NCBI GenBank assembly: GCA_001776935.1
Contig: MFDN01000001.1
Span: forward strand, 357,449 to 396,322
Direction: 5' to 3'
DNA from: Candidatus Daviesbacteria bacterium RIFCSPLOWO2_01_FULL_39_23
GTDB taxonomy: Bacteria > Patescibacteriota > Microgenomatia > Daviesbacterales > UBA10151
Length of the DNA: 38,874 nt
Shown here: positions 9,331 to 17,791 of the stretch, one piece after another
Position numbering within the stretch: the first letter of the stretch is position 1
Layout: the number at the start of each line of letters is the position of its first letter
Notes under the pieces: model-generated
The model's input: the letters and a program-made list of their open reading frames with translations, nothing else
What the model was told of the DNA's origin: nothing
The model's database searches: none
Program-made: the position numbers and the translations under genes

Positions 9331-9976
9331 TTAAAACAGAGCCCACTTCTATTTGATTGGGGTTTTGGATATTGTTTGCTTTGGCTATTTTCTCAAATGC
9401 AAAAATATCTCCATAGGCGCGTCCGGATATGGACGAGAGCCAATCCCCTTCTTTGACATTATATTTATCGCCTTCAATTCTTTCGCCCCAGATTGTGCTG
9501 TTGCCGCCGCCCACTCCCAAAGATTCTGTATTTCCGGCAGGAGAAGGCTGGAGGGAGCTTTGGACTATTTGTGTTTTATCCAATTCCGGAATATCAAGGA
9601 CTTGTCCCGCTTCAATAAGATCAACATTTTTCAAATTGTTTGCTTTTGCAATTTCGGAAAATTTAAAGCCGTCATTATAATATTTTTGTGCAAGAATATA
9701 TAAAGTATCTCCTTCTTTGACAGTATGTTTTGCAGGAAGATTACTGGCTGTTTCCTGGTTTAGTTGAGCTTCCTGTGCCGGGCCCAGGGAGGCTTTGTTT
9801 TTATTGAAGTAGTTAAAAATTAAAACTCCCACCACCAAAATGATTAAAGCCCCCAAAACTATGCTTACTTTTGATTGGTTTGATTGAACCTCTGTTTGAA
9901 TCTTCTCTAAATAAGAACTGTTTTTAACAGGAGCTTTTACAGCTGTCTTTTTTTTGTTTAAATTTCTTTTGGCCAT
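9317..9976 (-). CDS. Membrane-anchored protein with two LysM domains
   Basis: One TM (VSIVLGALIILVVGVLIFNYF), then HTVKEGDTLYILAQKYY...AGQVLDIPEL and YNVKEGDWLSSISGRAYGD...VGSVLIIPR. Overlaps the convergent response-regulator gene by 14 nt. Confidence 0.92.
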   Translation of the reverse strand: MAKRNLNKKKTAVKAPVKNSSYLEKIQTEVQSNQSKVSIVLGALIILVVGVLIFNYFNKNKASLGPAQEAQLNQETASNLPAKHTVKEGDTLYILAQKYYNDGFKFSEIAKANNLKNVDLIEAGQVLDIPELDKTQIVQSSLQPSPAGNTESLGVGGGNSTIWGERIEGDKYNVKEGDWLSSISGRAYGDIFAFEKIAKANNIQNPNQIEVGSVLIIPR

Positions 9977-10123
9977 TTTTTTGGAGCAGGCGTTAAGATA
10001 ATTACTGTCGGTTCCTTTTTACTGCGAAGATGTTTTATTGTCAAGGGGGCATTTTGAAAAAAGTCATATTTTATTCTTGATTGCTGCAGAGTGAATTGTT
10101 TGATAGAATATGAACGTTCTTAT

Positions 10124-10199
10124 GGGGTCGTAGTGAACCGGTCATCACGTCTCCCTGTCACGGAGAAGATAGCGGGTTCAATTCCCGTCGACCCCGCCA
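10124..10199 (+). tRNA. tRNA-Asp(GTC)
   Basis: Acceptor GGGGTCG/CGACCCC, anticodon arm TCTCC-CTGTCAC-GGAGA, T-arm GCGGG-TTCAATT-CCCGT, encoded CCA. Confidence 0.93.
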
Positions 10200-10228
10200 A
10201 TTTTTTCTTTTTCAAAAAATTGGCGGGG
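10192..10228 (+). repeat. Perfect 15-bp inverted repeat including the 3' end of tRNA-Asp
   Basis: CCCCGCCAATTTTTT-(CTTTTTC)-AAAAAATTGGCGGGG. Confidence 0.9.
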
Positions 10229-10323
10229 TTCGCCTCGCCCAAAGGGCGGCGACCCGCCTCCTTAGATGTATTCAGTTTATATTCTCCAGAGTCAAAAGAA
10301 CAAAAAACTTTTTAGCTCAGCGC

Positions 10324-10352
10324 TTGACACCTATAAGATTTTATGTTATATT
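10324..10352 (+). promoter_or_regulatory. Sigma70-type promoter for the TPR gene
   Basis: TTGACA, 17-nt spacer, TATATT with TG extension (TGTTATATT). Confidence 0.8.
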
Positions 10353-10362
10353 TCCACACCAT

Positions 10363-11208
10363 ATGGCAGAAGGTTTGCAAGATAAATTAGTAGCTGCTGA
10401 AGCTCTTCAAGTTAAAGGTGGTACTGACAATTGGGATCAATCTATTAAAGCATATGAAGCAATTATTACAGAACAAGGTCCAAGTTCAGTTGTCTTAAAT
10501 GGATTAGGTGTACCGCTAAGGATGCGTAATCGTCAGCCAGAGGCTATAGCAACTTTTACTTATGCCCGGGCACTGGCTTTAAAGGAAAGAGATTTAGAAG
10601 CTCAGTTAACTGCTGTGAACGGATTAATTGATGCTTGGAGAACTGGAAATAGGTGTCCTACTTTTCCCTACCCCTTTTATGTCGAAAAGGAAGAAAGACT
10701 ACCCTATTTACATACAGTAGCCCAGTCTTTTATTCCTGATACAGATGCAATAATGTCACAGATGCGAGGTCTCAACCTTACTCGAGTTGAGGCATATAAT
10801 CAACGAGGATTGTTATATAACGATATGGGCGATATTGAAGGAGCTTTAGCTGAATATCGTGAAGCTACAAGAAGAGCAAGAATGTTGACAGAGACGGATC
10901 CTTCTAATGACAGATATCAAAATAGATTAGCCCGTGCATTAACTACTATGGGAGTAAGCCTGTTAAGAAATGGAGATGTAGACGGAGCTTTAGCTGGTCA
11001 GCAAGAATCTCTAGGCATCTATCTTCAAGTGGATGATATGCGAGGGGTTGGTAATGCAGGCGCAGGCGTAATAGATGCATTAGACGCAAAACAGGACTAT
11101 GCAGCAGCTCGGAAATTAGCTAAGGACCTGCTTCCTAAGGTTGAGCAAGATCCAGAATCAGTTAGGATGTTAACTGAGAGATTAGCAAAACTTCCTCCAG
11201 TCCTCTGA
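10363..11208 (+). CDS. TPR-like repeat protein
   Basis: Helical repeats such as YNQRGLLYNDMGDIEGALAEYREATRRA and LTTMGVSLLRNGDVDGALAGQQESLGIYLQ. Start reassigned from TTG 10324 (part of the -35 box) to ATG 10363. Confidence 0.8.
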   Translation: MAEGLQDKLVAAEALQVKGGTDNWDQSIKAYEAIITEQGPSSVVLNGLGVPLRMRNRQPEAIATFTYARALALKERDLEAQLTAVNGLIDAWRTGNRCPTFPYPFYVEKEERLPYLHTVAQSFIPDTDAIMSQMRGLNLTRVEAYNQRGLLYNDMGDIEGALAEYREATRRARMLTETDPSNDRYQNRLARALTTMGVSLLRNGDVDGALAGQQESLGIYLQVDDMRGVGNAGAGVIDALDAKQDYAAARKLAKDLLPKVEQDPESVRMLTERLAKLPPVL

Positions 11209-11302
11209 ACTAACTTAAACTAGCTAAGTTATTTTGTAGTTCTATAGGGCATACCACTACTATAGGTTGCAAATTTAATCTGTTTCATGCTAATATTGAA
11301 TG

Positions 11303-12202
11303 ATGCAACGTGCTGAATCGGCTTTTTGGACAAGTCAAAATAGCAGTTATGTCCGTCCGGTGGATGTGGCAGTGAGAAAAATATCTTCCTTTGAGGCAGT
11401 AGGATTTGTCAGGGGAGTCAGGTCGGTATTTAATGTAATTGAAGCTGCAGACCCGGATATAATTTTTTTGCCTGAAAGAGGTGCAGGGCCTATTGATTGG
11501 GCATTGCAAAGATTTGGAGAGATATACAGAGGCAAGGAAAGATTCAAGGTCTTCCTGCCGATTGGCACATGTGTGGATCCTTTTACCTGTGCAGAATGGG
11601 GACCTGGGAAACGCGATAAAAGTGAAATTGTTGGTAAAATTGTGGGGAATTTAAGGGAAACCAGGGACTGGTTATCCAAGCCCTTATTAATTGATGAAGT
11701 GCAATCAGGAGCTACTATCACAAAGGTGACGCATGATTTGGTCAGAGCATTAATAGGTCTTTATTCAGGCGGCAGCGTTCAGCCCATAACAGATAAGCTG
11801 CAGGTTGTAGCAGTTCAAGATAATCGGAATGGTTGGCTAGCCCAGAAAAAGGCAAAGGGATATACATCTATAGTTGATAACAGTAAAGCATACATTCAGG
11901 GTTTTATTACAGAAATGCCGTTGTTTACTGTAGACAGACAAATCTTTTTGAATTATTTGTTGGCTCCAAAAGATTCTACAAGAAAGCAAGTGGTGTTGCC
12001 TATGGTGATGCAAAATACGGAGGCGCAGGAATTTATCAGAAATTTAGTTACAGTAGTTACTGATCCGATGAGGATGGATGATTATGCAGATGAATTATTG
12101 CAAAAGGACAGATACAGTGAAAGGATGCTTCATGAACGGGTTGATGATGGAAGCATTATTGCCTGGTACAGGCAGCTGGCTAAAGCTGCAAGTAGCGCCT
12201 AA
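11303..12202 (+). CDS. Phosphoribosyltransferase-like domain protein
   Basis: PRPP-loop-like KPLLIDEVQSGATITK. ORF track starts at 11300; the second ATG (11303) lies 6 nt after a TGCTAATAT box. Confidence 0.6.
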   Translation: MQRAESAFWTSQNSSYVRPVDVAVRKISSFEAVGFVRGVRSVFNVIEAADPDIIFLPERGAGPIDWALQRFGEIYRGKERFKVFLPIGTCVDPFTCAEWGPGKRDKSEIVGKIVGNLRETRDWLSKPLLIDEVQSGATITKVTHDLVRALIGLYSGGSVQPITDKLQVVAVQDNRNGWLAQKKAKGYTSIVDNSKAYIQGFITEMPLFTVDRQIFLNYLLAPKDSTRKQVVLPMVMQNTEAQEFIRNLVTVVTDPMRMDDYADELLQKDRYSERMLHERVDDGSIIAWYRQLAKAASSA

Positions 12203-12269
12203 GTTAAAAGAAATCGCTCCTGATGCAGCGCTTGCAAACAAAAGCTAATGGGGTATATATTTAAGCCAA

Positions 12270-14021
12270 ATGATTTTCAGTAATGCTTCTGTTGCAAAAA
12301 TGCTTCGTGAAGTGGCTGCAGCTCACAGCTTGAAGCATGGGAATTTATTTCAAATAAGGGCTTATGAAAATGCGGCATCTGCTATTGAAAATTTAACCTC
12401 TGAAATTCATGATCTTTGGGAAGAAGGCAAATTGGATCAGATTCCGGGGATTGGTGCAAGCTTAAAAGATCACCTAAATGAGCTTTTTAAGACCGGTCAA
12501 GTTCAGCATTGGGAGATTATAAAAAAGGGGGTGGCGCCTGCCACTTTTGAATTTTTAGAGATTGCAGGAGTGGGCCCGAAAACTGCGGAGAAATTAGCCG
12601 GTCTTGGGGTTAATAATCTTGAGGATTTAAAGAAAAAATTAAAAAGCGGAGAATTGGTTAAAAAAGGCTTTTCGGCAAAAATTGCCCAAAATATTTTGGG
12701 AGGGCTTGACCAGGCCGGACAAAAGGGGAATAGGATGCTTCTGCCTTATGCCGCTGTACAGGCAGACAGGATCTTAAATTATTTAAAGAAAAGTCCTGAT
12801 ATTTTGCAGGCTCATCCTCTGGGATCTCTGCGCAGGATGGTTGCAACAGTAGGGGATTTGGATTTTGCAGTCTCTTCAAGAAATCCCAAAAAAGTTGTCG
12901 AACATTTTTGCAAAATGCCCGGCATAGCAAGAATTTTAGATCAGGGGGAATATAAAGCAACAGTAGTGCTAAATTCAGGCATACAGGCAGATTTGCTTGT
13001 TGGAAAGCCCCAAAGCTACGGAGCGCTCCTGCAGCATTTTACGGGTTCAAAGCCGCACAATATAAAGCTTCGGACCTTGGCGCAGAGAAAAGGTTTTTCT
13101 TTGTCAGAATATGGAGTAAGGAGTGACAAGAGAAAAGCAACAAGTGACAAATTAATACAAACAGAAACAGAAGAGGAATTTTACAAGTTATTAGGCATGC
13201 AGGTACCGCCGCCTGAAATAAGGGAAAATTCCGGCGAAATTGAAGCGGCTTTGGCAGGCAATCTTCCGCAGTTGGTTAAATCAGCAGATATAAAAGGGGA
13301 TTTGCACCTTCATTCTAGTTATCCTTTCCCTTCTCCTGCGCATGGACCGGGAGTAAATTCAATTGCAGAAATTATAGATAAAGCAATACAGCTGGGGTAT
13401 GAATTTGTCGGCATAGCTGACCATCCACCGGGTTTTACTGCGCTTTCCAAGGAAGAAATTATACAGGAAATTCAAAAGAGGACAAATAGTATTCAAAGGC
13501 TTAAAAAGAGGACAGAAAGTATTCGAGTATTAAATGGACTCGAAATTGACATACTTGCTGACGGATCTTTATCTGTTCCGGATGCAGCTTTGAAAACCCT
13601 TGACTACTGTATAGCAGGTATTCATTCAGGCCACAAAGGCTCAAAAGAAAAAATAACTAAAAGATTATTGAAAGCTTTGGAAAGCCCTTATGTAGATATA
13701 ATTTCACATCCCACCAACCGCTTGCTGAACGAAAGAGAGTCATCAGATGCTGATTGGGGAGCAGTGTTTAAAGCAGCTGCTAAAAATAACAAGTTGCTTG
13801 AGATTAATTCTTATCCAAACAGGCTGGATTTACGGGATGATTTAGTCAGGTTAGCGCTTTCATTTGGTGTTAAATTTATAATAAATACAGATGCTCATGA
13901 AATTTCTCAGATGGAAAATATGAAATTTGGTGTGGCTGTGGCAAGAAGAGGCTGGGTAGGTAAAAAGGATATTGTCAACGCTTGGGACTGGACAAGCTTT
14001 GCAAAATGGTTTAAGATTTAA
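12270..14021 (+). CDS. polX: PolX family DNA polymerase / PHP-domain protein
   Basis: HhH motifs (IPGIGASLKDHL, AGVGPKTAEKL), nucleotidyltransferase region (GSLRRMVATVGDLDFAV), C-terminal PHP domain (DLHLHSSYPFP...GIADHP...INTDAHEISQM). Confidence 0.93.
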   Translation: MIFSNASVAKMLREVAAAHSLKHGNLFQIRAYENAASAIENLTSEIHDLWEEGKLDQIPGIGASLKDHLNELFKTGQVQHWEIIKKGVAPATFEFLEIAGVGPKTAEKLAGLGVNNLEDLKKKLKSGELVKKGFSAKIAQNILGGLDQAGQKGNRMLLPYAAVQADRILNYLKKSPDILQAHPLGSLRRMVATVGDLDFAVSSRNPKKVVEHFCKMPGIARILDQGEYKATVVLNSGIQADLLVGKPQSYGALLQHFTGSKPHNIKLRTLAQRKGFSLSEYGVRSDKRKATSDKLIQTETEEEFYKLLGMQVPPPEIRENSGEIEAALAGNLPQLVKSADIKGDLHLHSSYPFPSPAHGPGVNSIAEIIDKAIQLGYEFVGIADHPPGFTALSKEEIIQEIQKRTNSIQRLKKRTESIRVLNGLEIDILADGSLSVPDAALKTLDYCIAGIHSGHKGSKEKITKRLLKALESPYVDIISHPTNRLLNERESSDADWGAVFKAAAKNNKLLEINSYPNRLDLRDDLVRLALSFGVKFIINTDAHEISQMENMKFGVAVARRGWVGKKDIVNAWDWTSFAKWFKI

Positions 14022-14024
14022 TTG

Positions 14025-14576
14025 ATGAATCCGCTGTATATTATAATCGGGCTGCTTGTTTTGGTTGGGCTTTGGATTTTATTTACCTACAACAGCCTTA
14101 TTACGCTCCGCAATCGGGTCCGGGAAGCCTGGTCCCAAATTGATGTTCAATTAAAAAGAAGATCTTCTTTAATCCCTAACCTGGTTGAAACAGTTAAAGG
14201 TTATGCAAAGCACGAAAAAGGAGTTTTGGAAGAAGTAACAAAGGCAAGAACGGCGTTAATGGGCGCCAAAAATCCTCATGAGGCTGCGGATGCAGACAAT
14301 ATGTTGACTGGTGCTTTAAAAACCTTGTTTGCTGTTTCTGAAAATTATCCCCAGCTCAGGGCTTCGGAGAACTTTAAACAGCTTCAGGATGAAATTTCTG
14401 ATACGGAAACAAAAGTGGCTGCTTCAAGACAGTTTTATAATACTAATGTTTTGGACTTAAATAATAATTTGGAAACAATTCCTTCTGCATGGGTAGGTCA
14501 GATATTCAACTTTAAAAAAGAAGAATTCTTCAAAGCTACAGAAGAAGAAAAAGCAGACGTCAAGGTTCAATTCTAA
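14025..14576 (+). CDS. lemA: LemA family protein
   Basis: N-terminal TM then NSLITLRNRVREAWSQIDVQLKRRSSLIPNLVETVKGYAKHEKGVLEEVTKAR. Confidence 0.95.
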   Translation: MNPLYIIIGLLVLVGLWILFTYNSLITLRNRVREAWSQIDVQLKRRSSLIPNLVETVKGYAKHEKGVLEEVTKARTALMGAKNPHEAADADNMLTGALKTLFAVSENYPQLRASENFKQLQDEISDTETKVAASRQFYNTNVLDLNNNLETIPSAWVGQIFNFKKEEFFKATEEEKADVKVQF

Positions 14577-14600
14577 GCTCCATTGTGCTAATATTCTCTT

Positions 14601-15524
14601 ATGGCAACTATTAATACCGCATGGGATCATGTTTCAGGAAATGTCTTCAAAACCTGGATAATAATGTTTTTATTCTCACTTTTTACGGTTGGGGTAATTT
14701 ATATAATTGCCCAAGGGTTTGGTTATGGTGAGATCGGAGGGCTTGGGATAACAGGATTTGCATTGATTTTGGCAGGAATTATGAATTTTGTTTCATACTA
14801 TTGGTCGGATAAGATTGTTTTGGGGATTTCAGGAGCAAAGCCTGTTGAGAAAAAGGATAATCCGGAAATTTATCGCCTCGTTGAAAATTTATGCATTGCT
14901 GCGGGTTTACCTTTGCCAAAAATTTATATTCTGGAAGACACTGCTCCAAATGCTTTTGCAACAGGCAGGGATCCAAAACATGGGGTGATTTGTTTTACCA
15001 CCGGGATTTTGCAAAAACTGAATAAAGAGGAATTGGAAGGAGTGACAGCTCATGAGCTTTCCCATATCGGCAACAGGGACACTTTGCTTATGAGTGTAGT
15101 TTCGATTTTAGTGGGAACAATTGCATTGCTTTCGGATTTTTTCATGAGATCTATGTGGTATGGAGGAAGGGACAGGGACAGTAAAAATAGCGGTATTTTT
15201 ATGATTATTGCAATTGTTGCAGCAATTTTGGCACCGATTGTGGCAACTTTAATACAGCTGGCAGTTTCAAGGCGCAGGGAGCTTTTGGCAGATGCATCAG
15301 GGGTTCTTTTAACAAGGCATCCTTCAGGACTTGCAAATGCTTTACAAAAAATTTCATCTGATCGGGAACCGCTTGAAGCAGCCAATAGGGGAACAGCGCA
15401 TATGTATATTATTAATCCTTTGAAAGGTTCTGAAGCAAAAGCCTGGCTGGCCGGTCTTTTTAACACTCACCCGCCGGTAGAAGTCAGGGTTAAAGCGCTC
15501 CGCGAGATGGAAGGCAAAGTTTAG
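14601..15524 (+). CDS. htpX: M48 family metalloprotease HtpX-like
   Basis: TAHELSHIGNRDTLL zinc motif, RRRELLADASG, multi-TM; adjacent to lemA. Confidence 0.95.
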   Translation: MATINTAWDHVSGNVFKTWIIMFLFSLFTVGVIYIIAQGFGYGEIGGLGITGFALILAGIMNFVSYYWSDKIVLGISGAKPVEKKDNPEIYRLVENLCIAAGLPLPKIYILEDTAPNAFATGRDPKHGVICFTTGILQKLNKEELEGVTAHELSHIGNRDTLLMSVVSILVGTIALLSDFFMRSMWYGGRDRDSKNSGIFMIIAIVAAILAPIVATLIQLAVSRRRELLADASGVLLTRHPSGLANALQKISSDREPLEAANRGTAHMYIINPLKGSEAKAWLAGLFNTHPPVEVRVKALREMEGKV

Positions 15525-15528
15525 ATTT

Positions 15529-15822
15529 ATGAAACTAACTTCTGAGCAGGTTAAAAAAGTTGCTAAACTTGCCAATTTGCCTTTAACAGTTGAGGAAGAA
15601 GAGAAATATTCAGAACAACTATCAAAGATTTTAAGTTATGTTGAGCAATTAGACAGCGTTGATACCTCAAATATTGAGCCAACTTTTAATGTGACAGGCC
15701 AGGTAAATATTCTTGCAGAAGATGAGCCAAGAGTATCAATGCCTCAGGAAGATGCATTGTCTAACGCGCCTGTAGCAAAAGATGGCTTTTTTGCAACCAA
15801 AGGAGTGTTTGAGGAAGAGTGA
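15529..15822 (+). CDS. gatC: Asp-tRNA(Asn)/Glu-tRNA(Gln) amidotransferase subunit C
   Basis: MKLTSEQVKKVAKLANLPLTVEEEEKYSEQLSKILSYVEQLDSVDTSNIEPTF. Confidence 0.95.
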   Translation: MKLTSEQVKKVAKLANLPLTVEEEEKYSEQLSKILSYVEQLDSVDTSNIEPTFNVTGQVNILAEDEPRVSMPQEDALSNAPVAKDGFFATKGVFEEE

Positions 15823-15823
15823 G

Positions 15824-16198
15824 ATCTGTCATTCCGATCCGCCAGCAACTGCGTAGCTGTGGGCGGTGAGGAATCTCTAGATTGAAAAGTTATTTTGTTT
15901 ATATTTTGGCTAGTAAAACAGGAACATTGTATATAGGAATTACTGATAATTTAGAAAGGAGAATTAGCGAACATAAAAATAAACTGATACCAGGGTTTAC
16001 AAGTAAATACAACATTTCTAGGCTTATGTATTATGAGGTATTTGGTAGGGTAGAAGATGCAATAGCTGCCGAAAAGAAATTGAAAGGCTGGAGTAGACAA
16101 AAGAAAATGGAACTAATAAGAACAATAAACCCCATAACTAAGGATTTAGCTGAAGGTCTGAATCTAGAGATGTTTCGCTAACGCTCAACATGACAGAT
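15824..16198. mobile_element. GIY-YIG cassette with imperfect terminal inverted repeats between gatC and gatA
   Basis: Left ATCTGTCAT (15824-15832) and ATCTCTAGATT (15873-15883); right AATCTAGAGAT (16161-16171) and ATGACAGAT (16190-16198) are their exact reverse complements; they flank a GIY-YIG ORF. Confidence 0.7.
15882..16181 (+). CDS. GIY-YIG nuclease family protein
   Basis: KSYFVYILASKTGTLYIGITDNLERRISEHKNKLIPGFTSKYNISRLMYYEVF; TTG start likely. Confidence 0.93.
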   Translation: MKSYFVYILASKTGTLYIGITDNLERRISEHKNKLIPGFTSKYNISRLMYYEVFGRVEDAIAAEKKLKGWSRQKKMELIRTINPITKDLAEGLNLEMFR

Positions 16199-17548
16199 AG
16201 CATAACAAAGTTAACATTAACACAAACTATAGAAGCTCTTGAGGCTAAGGATTTCTCGGAAGAGGAGTTAAATAATGCTTATTTTGAAAGGGCAGCAAAA
16301 TTAAACCCGAAATTAAATGCTTTTTTGGAAATTTCAAAAAATTCCTGCGGTATTCCTGCGGCAATTAAAGACTCAATTTTAACAAAAGGAATAAAAACTA
16401 CAGCTGGGTCTAAAATATTGAGTAATTTTGTTCCTCAATATAACGCAACAGTTATAAATCATCTTTTAGAAAAAGGTGTAAGCATTTTAGGAAAAACAAA
16501 TTGCGATGAATTCACCATGGGTTCATCCGGTGAAAATTCTGCCTTTGGTCCCACAAAAAATCCGTGGGATCAAAGCAAGGTGCCGGGAGGTTCTTCCAGC
16601 GGTTCTGCTGCAGCTGTTTCTGCGGATTTGTGCGCTTTTGCTTTGGGTACAGATACAGGAGGGTCTATCCGGCAGCCTGCCTCTTTTTGTGGCATAGTCG
16701 GACTAAAACCAAGCTACGGCCGGGTCTCAAGGTATGGCGCAATTGCCATGGCTTCTTCTTTTGATCAGATCGGACCTATGACAAAATCTGTGGAAGATGC
16801 GGCTTTGGTTTTGGAATGGATAAGTGGTTCGGATGCTTATGACAGTAATTGCATCAGCGTAAAATGGAAAATGGAAAATGAAAAATGGAAGGAAAGCCTA
16901 AATGGGTTAAAGGTGGGGATGCCGAAGGGGTATTTTACAGATGGCTTGGATCCAAAAGTTAAAGTTGTGATAGAGGCGGCAATAAAAAAAATGCAGGAAT
17001 TGGGAGCGGAGATTGTGGAAATAAGCCTGCCTAGTACGCACTATGGTTTGGCTGCCTATTATATACTGGTGCCTTCTGAGATATCTTCAAACTATGCCAG
17101 GTTTGACGGGATCAGGTTTGGCGGGAAAAGGGATCAATTTGGGCAGGAAGTCAAAAGAAGAATAATGCTGGGGACATACAGCTTGTCTTCAGGATATTAT
17201 GATGATTATTATGCAAAAGCTGCAAAGGTCCGGACGCTAATAAGACAGGATTTTGATAAAGCATTTCAAAAGTGTGATGTGATGGTGAGCCCTGTCTCCC
17301 CCACCACAGCGTGGAGTTTAGGAGAAAAAATAGATGATCCCCTGACTATGTACCTTTCGGATGTTTATACAATTTTTGCCAATTTAGCAGGAATCCCTGC
17401 TTTGTCTGTGCCTTGCGGGTTTTCAGATAACTTGCCTGTTGGTTTACAGATTTTAGGCAAATATATGGATGAGGAAACAATATTGAAGGTAGGGTATGCC
17501 TATGAACAAGCCACGGAGTGGAGAAAGGAAAAACCAGTACTACAATGA
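16190..17548 (+). CDS. gatA: Asp/Glu-tRNA amidotransferase subunit A
   Basis: Amidase signature GGSSSGSAAAVSADLCAFALGTDTGGSIRQPASFCGIVGLKPSYGRVSRYG. Confidence 0.97.
   Translation: MTDSITKLTLTQTIEALEAKDFSEEELNNAYFERAAKLNPKLNAFLEISKNSCGIPAAIKDSILTKGIKTTAGSKILSNFVPQYNATVINHLLEKGVSILGKTNCDEFTMGSSGENSAFGPTKNPWDQSKVPGGSSSGSAAAVSADLCAFALGTDTGGSIRQPASFCGIVGLKPSYGRVSRYGAIAMASSFDQIGPMTKSVEDAALVLEWISGSDAYDSNCISVKWKMENEKWKESLNGLKVGMPKGYFTDGLDPKVKVVIEAAIKKMQELGAEIVEISLPSTHYGLAAYYILVPSEISSNYARFDGIRFGGKRDQFGQEVKRRIMLGTYSLSSGYYDDYYAKAAKVRTLIRQDFDKAFQKCDVMVSPVSPTTAWSLGEKIDDPLTMYLSDVYTIFANLAGIPALSVPCGFSDNLPVGLQILGKYMDEETILKVGYAYEQATEWRKEKPVLQ
16861..16888 (+). repeat. Tandem heptanucleotide (AAAATGG)x4 inside gatA
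   Basis: aaaatgg aaaatgg aaaatga aaaatgg, encoding KWKMENEKWK. Confidence 0.95.
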
Positions 17549-17694
17549 TCAGCTTGTCAGTGCGCAAAAAAACGTTCGCGCGATCAGATCGCTCACTTGA
17601 AGTTTGTTTCGCGCCTACCATAATCTATATTCCTAAAATAGCGGTGCGCTCAACTGCACTACATTTTTTGTCTGCACAGGACTTCGCTGATCAT
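17545..17694. repeat. ~150-bp foldback / MITE-like element between gatA and gatB
   Basis: ATGATCAGC (17545-17553) and GCTGATCAT (17686-17694) are perfect inverted repeats, with imperfect extension (GTC..GTGC / GCAC..GAC). Left end overlaps the gatA stop codon. Confidence 0.65.
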
Positions 17695-17707
17695 AAGAGG
17701 AGTAATT

Positions 17708-17791
17708 ATGAAACAGATATATGAACCAATTATAAGACCTCTTCTCGCTTCGCTCGAATATCTTGTAATTGGTTCTGGAGGACTATTATGA
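17708..17791 (+). CDS. 27-aa upstream ORF duplicating the gatB start, overlapping gatB ATG
   Basis: MKQIYEPIIRPLLASLEYLVIGSGGLL*; its TGA overlaps the gatB ATG (ATGA). GGAG-type SD upstream. Confidence 0.5.
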   Translation: MKQIYEPIIRPLLASLEYLVIGSGGLL

